A stretch of 64,000 bases of DNA, from contig JAIXKK010000066.1 in the NCBI GenBank assembly GCA_026954325.1, positions 1 through 64,000 on the forward strand. The letters are read 5' to 3'. The translations under genes and the position numbers were made by a program. This DNA is from Bryobacterales bacterium. GTDB taxonomy: Bacteria > Acidobacteriota > Terriglobia > Bryobacterales > Bryobacteraceae. The notes below the pieces were generated by a model. The model did no database searches, had not been told where the DNA came from, and saw only the letters and a program-made list of their open reading frames with translations. Below are positions 36,664 to 45,371 of the stretch, piece after piece. Position 1 is the stretch's first letter. Each line of letters opens with the position of its first letter.

Positions 36664-37932
36664 ATGTTCGCGCTGCCGTATGGGGAAAGTGAACTCCCGG
36701 TGAAGGTGCGTGGGGACCTGATCCGTCACCGCGAGATGGCTCCCGTCGAAGATGAGCCGGCGGCGGTACGCGAGGCGTTGCGGAACCCGATTGGATCCCC
36801 GCCGTTGAGCAACATCGCGCGGAAGGGGGAGCGCGTAGCGCTGGTGGTGAACGACATCACTCGGCTCACCCGTTCGGACCTGATGTTGCCGGCGGTTGTG
36901 GAAGAACTGAATGAGGCGGGGATTCCGGACAGTGACATCCTGATTGTGTTCGCGCTGGGGATACACCGGCCGCAGACGGAGGGGGAACGCCGGCGGATCC
37001 TGGGCGAGGAATTATACGGGCGTCTGCGGTCAGTGGATCATGACGCCTACGACGAGGCGAACCTGGTTACGATCGGCCGGACGCGGTTCGGAAACACCGT
37101 GGAAATCAACCGGATGGTGCATGAAGCGGACCGGGTGATCCTGACGGGGGAGATCATTTATCACCTCATTGCCGGCTACAGCGGAGGGCGCAAGAGCCTT
37201 GTGCCCGGGGTGGCCGGGGCGCGAACCACGACATTCAATCACCGGATGATTTTCGATCCGCGGTGCCGTTCCGGCGCGCTTGAGGGGAATCCGGCGCATG
37301 AGGATCTGCTCGAGGGGGCGCGGTTGGCGGCTCCGGATTTTCTGCTGAATCTGGTGCTGCGTCCGGAAGGGCGGCTGGTGAAAGCCGTGGCCGGAGATTT
37401 CGACGTGGCGCATCGCGCGGGGTGCGCCGTAGTGGATGAGATGCTGCGCGCCGAACTCGACGAGCCGTACGATCTGCTGGTGGCGTCCGCGGGCGGGTAT
37501 CCGCTGGACATCGATTTGCGGCAAGCCCACAAGGGGCTGGAGAATGCCGCGCGGGCGTTGAAACAAGGCGGCACGATTCTGTTTTATGCGGAATGCCGCG
37601 GAGGGGCGGGGCATGCTTCCTTCGAGGAATACATCGCGCGTTACGCGAATGACAGGGAGATGGAGCGGGCGTTGAAGGAGAAGTTCGAGGTGGGCGGGCA
37701 CAAGGCGTGGTGGATTGCGCGCCTGGGGCGCTTATACGATGTGCACCTCGTTTCGGCGCTCGATGAGGAGTTCGCGCGCCGCTGTCACTTTCAGCCCGTC
37801 CGTCCGGAGAATCATCAGCGGCATCTGGATGGATTGCGCCATAGGGCGGGAAAGAACGCGCGGGTGGGCGTGCTGCCCTACGCCGGCTTTACCTTGCCGC
37901 GCGTTTCGAGAAAGGCTCCGGTTGCGGTATGA
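36664..37932 (+). CDS. LarA-family (lactate racemase-like) nickel-pincer enzyme
   Basis: This 422-residue protein matches the LarA/DUF2088 family. Landmarks are NDITRLTRSDLMLP (Asp64, Arg67), LGIHRPQTEGERRRILGEEL (His101), and GYSGGRKSLVPGVA. Lys177 in the last corresponds to the lysine that anchors the nickel-pincer nucleotide in LarA, and TTTFNH (His192) to the nickel-ligand histidine. It probably racemises or epimerises a 2-hydroxy acid; the substrate may not be lactate. None of the cofactor-synthesis genes larB, larC or larE lies in the window, so the cofactor must come from elsewhere. GAGAAGATGAAAAG supplies the ribosome site before the ATG. Confidence 0.85.
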   Translation: MFALPYGESELPVKVRGDLIRHREMAPVEDEPAAVREALRNPIGSPPLSNIARKGERVALVVNDITRLTRSDLMLPAVVEELNEAGIPDSDILIVFALGIHRPQTEGERRRILGEELYGRLRSVDHDAYDEANLVTIGRTRFGNTVEINRMVHEADRVILTGEIIYHLIAGYSGGRKSLVPGVAGARTTTFNHRMIFDPRCRSGALEGNPAHEDLLEGARLAAPDFLLNLVLRPEGRLVKAVAGDFDVAHRAGCAVVDEMLRAELDEPYDLLVASAGGYPLDIDLRQAHKGLENAARALKQGGTILFYAECRGGAGHASFEEYIARYANDREMERALKEKFEVGGHKAWWIARLGRLYDVHLVSALDEEFARRCHFQPVRPENHQRHLDGLRHRAGKNARVGVLPYAGFTLPRVSRKAPVAV

Positions 37933-37962
37933 ACCGACCGCATATTTTTCGCCGCGGCCGCG

Positions 37963-38388
37963 ATGGCGCGGACGGCGGAGGTGAAGACCCGGACCGCGCT
38001 CCGGGGCACGCGGCATTCGCACTTCAGCGGCAAGCGGAAGGCGGTGGCGGCAAATCAGAAGATCGAAGCGGCGGGCATTTGCGAACGGGAAGAGGCCGCG
38101 CGCGGGGGTGTGAACCTGCCGTATGCATGGCTGCGCGAGGAGCAATTGTTCAACGATGCGTCCGTTCGCGTGGTGGCGGAGATGCCTCCGGCCGCGGGAA
38201 CGGTGTATGCCTCGAAGGCAATCGCGGCCGCCAAGCACGCGCATACCGGTTCGCAGAGCCGGCGCGGGCCATCCGGACGCGGGCTCCACTCGAGTATTCT
38301 TACGATTTCGACTTATTCATTCAACAAACCATTTTACGAGCTTCTCGGGAAATTTAACGATTCATGCGGTATTCTCTTATTTTGCTGA
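37963..38388 (+). CDS. Unrecognised ORF or remnant between LarA-family gene and receptor 3
   Basis: The 431-base gap before receptor 3 holds one frame with coding-like third positions: ARTAEVKTRTALRGTRHSHF, KAVAANQKIEAAGICEREEA and PYAWLREEQLFNDASVRVVA. The frame is open somewhat before 37963, almost to the LarA-family stop. Its last 35 residues come from AT-richer sequence that probably belongs to the receptor 3 promoter, and it overlaps the receptor start by 25 bases. No family is recognised. It may be the piece of a decayed enzyme rather than a working gene. Confidence 0.25.
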   Translation: MARTAEVKTRTALRGTRHSHFSGKRKAVAANQKIEAAGICEREEAARGGVNLPYAWLREEQLFNDASVRVVAEMPPAAGTVYASKAIAAAKHAHTGSQSRRGPSGRGLHSSILTISTYSFNKPFYELLGKFNDSCGILLFC

Positions 38389-41300
38389 TTGCCCTGCCGC
38401 TTCATGCGCAACTCACGGGCGGGGGGCTGACGGGATTTGTGTTCGATCCAAGCGGCGCGGTGATTCCAGATGCGCGGATCGAGGTAAAGGATGCGCTACA
38501 CGGGGTCGCGCGCGCGGCGCGCACGGGCTCCGATGGGTCCTACCGGGTTTCGCAACTGCCGGTCGGAGTCTACCAGGTGAGCGCGGCCAAGGATGCCTTC
38601 CGGACGGATGAGCGGGAGCGGGTGGCGGTTGAAGTGGATTCGGTGCGGCGGCTCGATTTCACACTGACCTTGGGCACGGATACGGTGTCGATCGACGTGC
38701 CTTCGGCGCGCCTGCAAGTGGAGGCTTCCGATTCCGGCGCCATTCTCGAAAGCAGCCGCATCGAGGCGCTGCCGTTGAACCGGCGCGGATTCCTGCAGTT
38801 GGCGCTGCTGACTCCGGGTGCGGCTCCCCCGGTGCAGGATTCGGAGCTCTCGTCGCGGGGTACGTTCGCGGCGCACGTGAACGGCGGCAGGGAAGAGTTC
38901 AACAATTTCCTGCTGGACGGCATGGACAACAACGATCTGTACACGAACCGCTACGTGCTGGAGCCGTCCGTGGATACCATTGCCGAGTTCAAGATTACGG
39001 CGGGGAGCTATTCGGCCGAGTACGGGCGCAGCGGCGGCGCGCAGGTGAACGTGATCACGCGCGGGGGAAGCAACCAGTTCCACGCACTGGGCTACGAGTA
39101 TCTGCGAAACCGTGTACTCGATGCGCCGAATTACTTTGACGCCGGGACAGCGAACAAGTATGTCAGGAACCAGTTCGGCGGCACATTTTCCGGACCTTTA
39201 CGGAAAAACAAGACCTTTTTCTTTCTGAACATCGATGCGCTGCGGGAACGGAGCGGGCTGGCGCGGCTGGCGACGGCGCCCACGGCCGCGGAGCGCACCG
39301 GTGACCTGAGCGGACGGTCCTCCCCCGTGATCGACCCCTTCACACGCCGGCCCTTTCCCGGCAACATCATTCCCGAGACGCGGATCAACCGCGTGTCGAA
39401 GCTGGTGCTGGGACTGTTTCCCATGCCGAATCGCGAGGGTACGGCGGGAAACTACCTGGCGCAGCCGGTGCTCTCGAACAATTTCGCACAAGGCGGCGGG
39501 CGCGTGGATCAGTACGTGCGCGGGGGTGGAATTGTGACGGTGCGTTATCTGTATAGCAGGCAGAACCTGTTCGAGCCGTACGCCGAAGAAACGACGGATG
39601 TTCCGGGCTACGGCGACTTCGTGGGCAACACGGGGCATAATGCGATGGCGCACTATCTTCAGCCCGCGGGAGCGAACCTGGTAAACAGCTTGCGCGCCGG
39701 AGTGAACCGCTCGACGCGGAGCGCGCTGCCGCAAAACTACCAGCGCAATATCGCATCCGAATGGAATGTGCCGTGGCTGGGAGCTATCGACACGCGGGAC
39801 TACGGCTATCCGTTCTTCAACATTCAGGGATATTCGGCGGTGGGCGACGCCACGCCGCTGCCGCTGCTGCGTTACACCACGACGTACCAGTTGCAGGACG
39901 ACGTGTCCTGGATCCGCGGGCGGCATGCGTTCAAGACGGGTTTCGAGGCGCGCAACAACCGGGCCAACGGGAACGTCGATCTGCTGGCGCGCGGGTCGCT
40001 CTCCCTGTCGGGAGCGGTGTCGGGCAGCGGGATCAGCGACCTGCTGCTGGGGATCCCCACCTTCGCGCTCCAGGCAAAGCTCGACAACACGCAGACGCTG
40101 CGCACCACGTCGTACAACGCTTACTTCCAGGATGAACTGAAGCTGACAACGCGGTTCAATCTGACGCTGGGGTTGCGCTATGAGTACAACACCCCGGCGA
40201 CGGACCCCTACGACCGTATGTCCATTTATGATCCTGCCACGGCGCGGATTCTCAGGGTGGGCATGCAAGGCGTGACGCGGTCCGGAATCTATCCGGACCG
40301 GAACAACTTCGCGCCGCGGGCGGGCTTTGCGTGGAGCGTGCGTCCGCGGACGGTGATCCGCGGCGGGTATGGGTTGTATTACGACAGCGGCATGCTGGTG
40401 CAGGTCTCGTCGCAGTATTTCAATCCGCCGTTCTTCACGCTGCGCGCGTTCTTTCCCACGGCAACGCAGTTGATCACGCTCGATAATCCGTTTCCGGCGA
40501 CGGGCGGAATCTCTCCCGTCTCGCCGAGCACGCTGAACAGCGGCTTGACGACGGCCTACATACAGCACTGGAGCTTCCACGTACAGCACCAGGCGGGCAA
40601 TGCGACCACGGTGAGCGTGGGGTATGTGGGATCGGCGGGGGCGCACCTCATCCGGTCGCGGGATTTGAACCAGGCGCGGCCGGGGTCCGGCGACCTGGCT
40701 CCGCGGCGGCCGCATCCCGAGTACAGCGGGATTATCTACATCGAGGGTTCGGGAAATTCGAACTACCATTCCCTTCAGGCGTCTGTTGACCGGCGGTTTT
40801 CAAAGCGCTTTTCCTTGCTGGCGGCGTATACATGGTCGAAGTCGATCGACGACACGTCGGCGTTTCTGAGCACGAAGCCGGACAAGAATTTTCCGCAGGA
40901 CAGCCGGAATTTTCACGCCGAGCGGGCCGTGTCGAGCTACGACATCCCGCACCGGGCGACGGCGTCCTTCGTTGTGAACCTGCCTTATAAGCTGGAGTTT
41001 CGCGGCATTACGGTGTTGCAAGGCGGGCAGCCGTTCACGCCCCTGTTACGGTTCGATAATTCGAATACCGGGAATACCGGAGGGAATTTCGGATCGGACC
41101 GTCCGAATGTAGCGGGGAATCCGCATCTCGACAACCGGACACCAGACCGGTGGTTCAATACATCGGCGCTGGTGGTTGCGCCGAAGTATACGTTCGGCAA
41201 CGCCGGGCGGAACATTGTGCGGGGCCCCGCCTATGTCACCTTCGACGCGGCGCTGGCGCGGCGATTCCGGCTGACGGAGCGGATGCAGGCGACGCTGGAG

Positions 41301-41438
41301 GCGCAGGCGTTCAACCTCACGAACCGGACGAATTTCGATCTGCCGGAGCGTTACGCCGACGAGCCGGCGACATTCGGCCATATCTTTTCGGCGAAGCCTC
41401 CGCGGCAGGCGCAGGTGGCGCTGCGGGTGAGTTTTTAG
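38364..41438 (+). CDS. Oar-like TonB-dependent outer-membrane receptor (receptor 3)
   Basis: The 1024-residue receptor has a short signal peptide (MRYSLILLIALPLHAQ) and a carboxypeptidase-regulatory domain (LTGFVFDPSGAVIPDARIEV). The plug region carries SRIEALPLNRRGFLQLALL and FNNFLLDGMDNNDLYTN, and YGRSGGAQVNVITRGGSNQF follows. The barrel ends in VALRVSF. It is about 120-170 residues shorter than the other three receptors in the window. The sequence just upstream is AT-rich compared with its surroundings and probably holds the promoter. A ferredoxin gene starts 9 bases after the stop. Confidence 0.9.
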   Translation: MRYSLILLIALPLHAQLTGGGLTGFVFDPSGAVIPDARIEVKDALHGVARAARTGSDGSYRVSQLPVGVYQVSAAKDAFRTDERERVAVEVDSVRRLDFTLTLGTDTVSIDVPSARLQVEASDSGAILESSRIEALPLNRRGFLQLALLTPGAAPPVQDSELSSRGTFAAHVNGGREEFNNFLLDGMDNNDLYTNRYVLEPSVDTIAEFKITAGSYSAEYGRSGGAQVNVITRGGSNQFHALGYEYLRNRVLDAPNYFDAGTANKYVRNQFGGTFSGPLRKNKTFFFLNIDALRERSGLARLATAPTAAERTGDLSGRSSPVIDPFTRRPFPGNIIPETRINRVSKLVLGLFPMPNREGTAGNYLAQPVLSNNFAQGGGRVDQYVRGGGIVTVRYLYSRQNLFEPYAEETTDVPGYGDFVGNTGHNAMAHYLQPAGANLVNSLRAGVNRSTRSALPQNYQRNIASEWNVPWLGAIDTRDYGYPFFNIQGYSAVGDATPLPLLRYTTTYQLQDDVSWIRGRHAFKTGFEARNNRANGNVDLLARGSLSLSGAVSGSGISDLLLGIPTFALQAKLDNTQTLRTTSYNAYFQDELKLTTRFNLTLGLRYEYNTPATDPYDRMSIYDPATARILRVGMQGVTRSGIYPDRNNFAPRAGFAWSVRPRTVIRGGYGLYYDSGMLVQVSSQYFNPPFFTLRAFFPTATQLITLDNPFPATGGISPVSPSTLNSGLTTAYIQHWSFHVQHQAGNATTVSVGYVGSAGAHLIRSRDLNQARPGSGDLAPRRPHPEYSGIIYIEGSGNSNYHSLQASVDRRFSKRFSLLAAYTWSKSIDDTSAFLSTKPDKNFPQDSRNFHAERAVSSYDIPHRATASFVVNLPYKLEFRGITVLQGGQPFTPLLRFDNSNTGNTGGNFGSDRPNVAGNPHLDNRTPDRWFNTSALVVAPKYTFGNAGRNIVRGPAYVTFDAALARRFRLTERMQATLEAQAFNLTNRTNFDLPERYADEPATFGHIFSAKPPRQAQVALRVSF

Positions 41439-41447
41439 GGAGCGGAG

Positions 41448-41810
41448 ATGGAACATCTGGAACAGGTAGCGAAGAAATTGGGGATTGGTAAGATCCGGCG
41501 GCACTTGTTTCTCTGCGCCGATCAGACCAAGCCGGCTTGCTGTACGAAAGAAGACGGGCTCGCCACGTGGGATTATGTGAAGAAGCGGTTGGCGGAACTT
41601 GGGTTGACGCAGGGCGAGGGAATTGTCTATCGCACAAAGGCGAATTGTTTGCGTGTGTGCCAGCAGGGGCCGATTGCGCTGGTGTACCCGGAAGGCGTGT
41701 GGTACCACTCGGTGACGCCCGAGGTGGCGGAGCGGATCATTCAGGAGCACCTCATCGGCGGGCGTCCGGTGAAGGAGTTTATGTTCGCCCGCAACCCGCT
41801 GGCGGGTTGA
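41448..41810 (+). CDS. Thioredoxin-like [2Fe-2S] ferredoxin
   Basis: This 120-residue protein has the cysteine pattern of thioredoxin-fold 2Fe-2S ferredoxins: [14 protein letters not shown] (Cys23, Cys31/32) and [20 protein letters not shown] (Cys67, Cys71), then [16 protein letters not shown]. The fold is related to the NuoE/HoxE-type ferredoxin domain. It is likely a soluble electron carrier, partner unknown. An SDR gene begins 14 bases downstream, so the two are probably co-transcribed. Confidence 0.88.
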   Translation: MEHLEQVAKKLGIGKIRRHLFLCADQTKPACCTKEDGLATWDYVKKRLAELGLTQGEGIVYRTKANCLRVCQQGPIALVYPEGVWYHSVTPEVAERIIQEHLIGGRPVKEFMFARNPLAG

Positions 41811-41824
41811 GAGAAAATACCGGC

Positions 41825-42589
41825 ATGCACTTGCGCGAGTTGTTCGATTTGAGCGGCAAAACGGCGCTGGTTACGGGCGGATCCGGGATTTTCGGAACGC
41901 CGATTTGCGAAGCGCTGGCGGAGGCGGGGGCGCACGTCATCATTGCGTCGAGGAATCTGGCGCACTGCAAGGAAACGGCGAATGGGCTGGCGGCGCGCGG
42001 CCTGCACGCGGCGGCGGATCAATATGACCAGGCGAGCGAGGAATCGATTCTCGCGTTGCGCGCGCGGCATCCGGCGATTGACGTGCTGGTCAACAATTCG
42101 GTGGCGAGGCCGATGCGGCGGTATGATCAGCCGCTCGAAGCCTGGCGGGAGTCGATGGAGGTGAATGCCACGGGATTGTTCGCCATCAGCCGGGCGTTTC
42201 TGGAACACATGATGGCGCGCCGCCGCGGTTCGATCATCAACATCGGATCCATTCAGAGCGTGGCGGCTCCGGATTTTCGCAACTACGAGGGCACGGCGAT
42301 GACGACGCCCCCGGATTACCACTTCCACAAGCACGGGCTCATTGGATTAACGCGCTACCTGGCGGCAATGGCGGGGCCGTACAACGTGCGGGTAAACGCC
42401 ATCAGCCCCGGCGGGTTTGAGACAGCGGCGACGCCGCCGTTGTTTCGCGAGAATTATTGCCGGAGGGTGCTGCTGCGGCGCATGGCCCATCACGATGACA
42501 TCAAAGGAGCTGTCGTGTATCTGGCTTCACAGGCATCGGCTTACGTGACGGGACAGAATCTGATCGTGGATGGGGGGTATACCGCTTAG
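41825..42589 (+). CDS. SDR-family oxidoreductase
   Basis: The 254-residue classical SDR has the cofactor motif TGGSGIFGTP at 17-26, a serine in NIGSIQSV (Ser142), and the catalytic pair Tyr165-Lys169 in DYHFHKHGLIG. The C-terminal YVTGQNLIVDGGYTA is canonical. The usual NNAG is replaced by NNSV (90-93), and there is an insertion of about 10 residues before the catalytic tyrosine (YEGTAMTTPPDY). Both are seen in gluconate-5-dehydrogenase-like subgroups. The substrate is unknown. Confidence 0.9.
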   Translation: MHLRELFDLSGKTALVTGGSGIFGTPICEALAEAGAHVIIASRNLAHCKETANGLAARGLHAAADQYDQASEESILALRARHPAIDVLVNNSVARPMRRYDQPLEAWRESMEVNATGLFAISRAFLEHMMARRRGSIINIGSIQSVAAPDFRNYEGTAMTTPPDYHFHKHGLIGLTRYLAAMAGPYNVRVNAISPGGFETAATPPLFRENYCRRVLLRRMAHHDDIKGAVVYLASQASAYVTGQNLIVDGGYTA

Positions 42590-42745
42590 GCGAGCGCGGT
42601 ATTCCCCCAAGCCTATAAAGGTATATTTCGCGTCAGCCGATCGTTTCCATATAAGAAGATTTAGGCTGCGATTCGTTGGAACTAAAGCAGTTGTTGTACT
42701 ATTCAGCGGCTTTGATTTCAGCCTTGGCGGTACAGGGAAACGATA

Positions 42746-43588
42746 GTGTACTCGAGTCATTCTTTGGTAAGCGATCATCACAAACTTCTCCTGCTTGCTC
42801 CATCGTATAGTGACGCGGACAAGTTCGGATTTCGCGATGTGATTCACAACGGCGATCTACATGAAGTGCTGTTGTCTGATCTCCAGCGGTTGCGCGGCGA
42901 GGTGTATTTGAGAGACGGCGCCATCGGCGCTTCGCAACTCACGGCAGACGGCAGGCACGTGGTAGGGGCCGACGCCATGAGTTGGCACATTATCTCTTTG
43001 AATGATTTCGGGAAAGTGCGCGGCTGCTACCGGCATCTGGCGCACCCGGCGGCCGTCCGCTACGAGCAGATGATGCTGAGTAAGTCGCCACTGGCGCAAA
43101 GCCCGGAGTGGGGCAATGCGTGCCGGAGCGCGGTGGAGAATCTGCTGCGGGAGACGAGAAGCGGCAATCTCTCCTGCGCCGAGGTGGGTGGCTGGGCGGT
43201 TGCCGAGGAGTTGCGACATACGGCCGAAGCGCTCCGCATTGCTCTCACCGGATACGCGATGGGGGATTTGTTGGGCGGCTGTTTGGGGTTCGGGACGGTG
43301 ACCAGAAGAAATTGTTCGGCGGCCATCCTCCAGCGGATCGGCGCGCGGCCTTTGCGCCTGGGCGATATCGAGATGCCTTCGTACTTCGACCCGGGCTATC
43401 GCTGCGAGATGGAACTTCTCCAGTTTGATTCGCGGGAATTGAATCCGAAGTATGCGCCTTTGAAGGACAAGATTCGCGCACACCTGGCGGCGCTGCCCGT
43501 GATTTGCGGAGGAGTGTCCTTCATCCGGTTCCATGAGAGCATGGTCCGCGAAACGAAGGCTCCCCTCGCCAGCCGGCACGCGGCTTGA
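42746..43588 (+). CDS. Putative GNAT-like N-acyltransferase
   Basis: This 280-residue protein has no exact match that I recognise, but its layout resembles FeeM/autoinducer-synthase-like N-acyltransferases. An entry region (LQRLRGEVYLRDGAIGASQL) is followed by SWHIISLNDFGKVRGCYRHL and then the central acceptor-strand region CAEVGGWAVAEELRHTAEAL. FGTVTRRNCSAAILQRIGAR reads like the C-terminal arm of a GNAT fold. It starts at GTG 42746 after AGGGAAACGA. The start of the next gene is only 8 bases after its stop, so it is probably co-transcribed with the flavoprotein. A PEP-CTERM protein follows within 2 kb, and such acyltransferases do occur near exosortase systems, though no exosortase gene is here. 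Confidence 0.5.
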   Translation: MYSSHSLVSDHHKLLLLAPSYSDADKFGFRDVIHNGDLHEVLLSDLQRLRGEVYLRDGAIGASQLTADGRHVVGADAMSWHIISLNDFGKVRGCYRHLAHPAAVRYEQMMLSKSPLAQSPEWGNACRSAVENLLRETRSGNLSCAEVGGWAVAEELRHTAEALRIALTGYAMGDLLGGCLGFGTVTRRNCSAAILQRIGARPLRLGDIEMPSYFDPGYRCEMELLQFDSRELNPKYAPLKDKIRAHLAALPVICGGVSFIRFHESMVRETKAPLASRHAA

Positions 43589-43596
43589 GGCATCCG

Positions 43597-45231
43597 ATGG
43601 AAACGGCTTGCCCGCTTTCGGCGACAGGGGGCGCGCGGAATGCCGGAGAGCGGCTGGGGCAGGCAATTGCAGCCTGGGAGGCGGCGTTGGGATCCCGCCA
43701 CGTCATCATCGAGGAATCGCAACGGCGGGCGGCGGAGTCGGCCACCTTCCTGACCCGGCAATCGATTCCCGCGATTCTGCGTCCGGGCAACCGCGCGGAG
43801 GTGCAAGAGACCCTGCGCATCGCAAACCGGTTCGGGGTTCCGTTGTACGCGGTGAGCACGGGGAAAAACTGGGGCTATGGATCCCGGGTTCCGGCGGCGG
43901 ATGGCTGCGCGCTGGTGGAATTGCGCAGGCTAAACCGCATTGTTGCCTTTGACGAAAAACTGGCTCATGTAACGGTGGAACCCGGCGTCACCCAGCGGCA
44001 GTTATTCACCTTTCTGAAAGAAAACGGGTCGAAGCTGTGGATGGATGCGACGGGCGCGAGTCCGGACTGCAGTCTGATAGGCAACACGATGGAGCGCGGT
44101 TTTGGGCATACTCCCTACGGAGATCATTTTGCGCACTGCTGCGGGCTGGAAGTGGTGCTGCCGGACGGGGAAACGGCGCGGACGGGGTTTGCGGGGTGGG
44201 AAGGCGCGCATGCCGCCGCGGTCTACCGCTGGGGATTGGGGCCGAGCGTGGATGGTTTGTTCACGCAATCCAATCTTGGGATTGTCACCCGGATGACTGT
44301 TTGGCTGATGCCCGCGCCGGAATATTTTCAGGCATTTTTCTTTCGCTGCGAGGAGAGGCACGGGCTCGGTCCGCTGATGGATGCGTTACGTCCCCTGCGG
44401 CTGAACGGAACGCTGCGGAGCACCGTTCATGTGGGCAATGATTACAAAGTCCTCTCGGGCATCCGGCAATATCCCTGGGAGGAAGCGGAAGGAAGGACGC
44501 CCTTGCCGGAAGGCGTAATGGCGCGGTTCCGCGGGAAACTGCAGTTTGGCCGCTGGAACGGGTCGGGGGCACTGTACGGGTCAAAGAGGCAAGTGGCGGA
44601 AGGAAGACGCCTGGTGCGAAAGGCGCTCGAAGGCAAGGTGGGCCGGTTGCAGTTTCTCGATGAGGACACCTTGCGGCTTGCCGAACGCTTCGCTAAGCCA
44701 TATCAGTGGCTCACGGGCTGGGACTTGAGCCGGACGCTGGAACTGGCCCGGCCCGTTTTGGGCCTGATGAAGGGGGTTCCGGCAGACGAGACGCTCGGGA
44801 GTGTGTACTGGCGAAAGCGCGGTCCAATCCCGGCACAGCCGGATCCGGATCGCGACGGCTGTGGGCTGTTGTGGTATTCGCCGGTGACGCCGCTTGATGG
44901 GCGCCACGTCGAGCGGGCCAGCGGAATCGCGTTGGAAGTGCTGCCGCGGCATGGTTTCGAACCGATGATTTCGCTGTCGCTGGTGACGGAGCGAGCCGTG
45001 GCTTGCGTGGTGTCGATCTGCTACGACCGCGCGGAGGCAGGAGAAGACGGCCGGGCGATGGAATGTTATGACGAATTGAGCCGTAAGCTGATGAAAGCAG
45101 GGTACCCGCCGTACCGAATGGGGAACCAGCCGGCGAGGGGTGCGGGGTACGACTTGTTAGGGGAGAGGCTGAAGAAGGCGCTGGACCCCGGAGGCGTGCT
45201 GTCGCCGGGGCGTTATGCCCGGGTGGAGTAA
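43597..45231 (+). CDS. VAO/PCMH-type flavoprotein, 4-cresol dehydrogenase-like
   Basis: The 544-residue enzyme has an N-terminal FAD-binding PCMH domain with the segments AVSTGKNWGYGSRVPAADG, VELRRLNRIVAFDEKLAHVT and VEPGVTQRQLFTFLKENG. A strongly conserved block GNTMERGFGHTPYGDHFAHC is typical of 4-cresol dehydrogenase and vanillyl-alcohol oxidase. The C-terminal cap ends in ALDPGGVLSPGRYARVE. It probably oxidises a para-substituted phenol or similar aromatic. No cytochrome c subunit gene is adjacent, so the electron acceptor is unclear. ATG 43597 is preferred over a TTG at 43585 that overlaps the upstream stop. Confidence 0.87.
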   Translation: METACPLSATGGARNAGERLGQAIAAWEAALGSRHVIIEESQRRAAESATFLTRQSIPAILRPGNRAEVQETLRIANRFGVPLYAVSTGKNWGYGSRVPAADGCALVELRRLNRIVAFDEKLAHVTVEPGVTQRQLFTFLKENGSKLWMDATGASPDCSLIGNTMERGFGHTPYGDHFAHCCGLEVVLPDGETARTGFAGWEGAHAAAVYRWGLGPSVDGLFTQSNLGIVTRMTVWLMPAPEYFQAFFFRCEERHGLGPLMDALRPLRLNGTLRSTVHVGNDYKVLSGIRQYPWEEAEGRTPLPEGVMARFRGKLQFGRWNGSGALYGSKRQVAEGRRLVRKALEGKVGRLQFLDEDTLRLAERFAKPYQWLTGWDLSRTLELARPVLGLMKGVPADETLGSVYWRKRGPIPAQPDPDRDGCGLLWYSPVTPLDGRHVERASGIALEVLPRHGFEPMISLSLVTERAVACVVSICYDRAEAGEDGRAMECYDELSRKLMKAGYPPYRMGNQPARGAGYDLLGERLKKALDPGGVLSPGRYARVE

Positions 45232-45287
45232 GCCGCTGCCTTAGGCCGTTCCTTAGTATTCCGAACGAGATAGTACCATATTTAAGG

Positions 45288-45316
45288 TTGACGCCTTAGT
45301 CAATGAATGATAGTCT
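45288..45316 (+). promoter_or_regulatory. Promoter with palindromic -35 region for PEP-CTERM gene
   Basis: TTGACG (45288-45293) is followed after 17 bases by TAGTCT (45311-45316). The -35 box is the left arm of a perfect inverted repeat, TTGAC-GCCTTA-GTCAA (45288-45303), a natural place for a repressor or activator to bind. Transcription would start near 45323, just before the leader hairpin. Confidence 0.45.
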
Positions 45317-45327
45317 GAACTATGCTC

Positions 45328-45354
45328 CATGAGGGTTTCTGCCCTCATGTTTTT
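45328..45354 (+). terminator. Terminator-like hairpin in the PEP-CTERM gene leader
   Basis: CATGAGGG and CCCTCATG form a perfect 8-bp stem with a 6-base loop, followed by five T residues (45350-45354). It sits between the promoter and the ribosome site (GGAGG at 45362-45366). It has the form of an intrinsic terminator, but it lies upstream of the gene it would precede, so an attenuator or a stabilising leader stem are both possible. It could also end transcription coming from the flavoprotein gene. Confidence 0.5.
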
Positions 45355-45371
45355 CTGGTTCGGAGGCAGTG

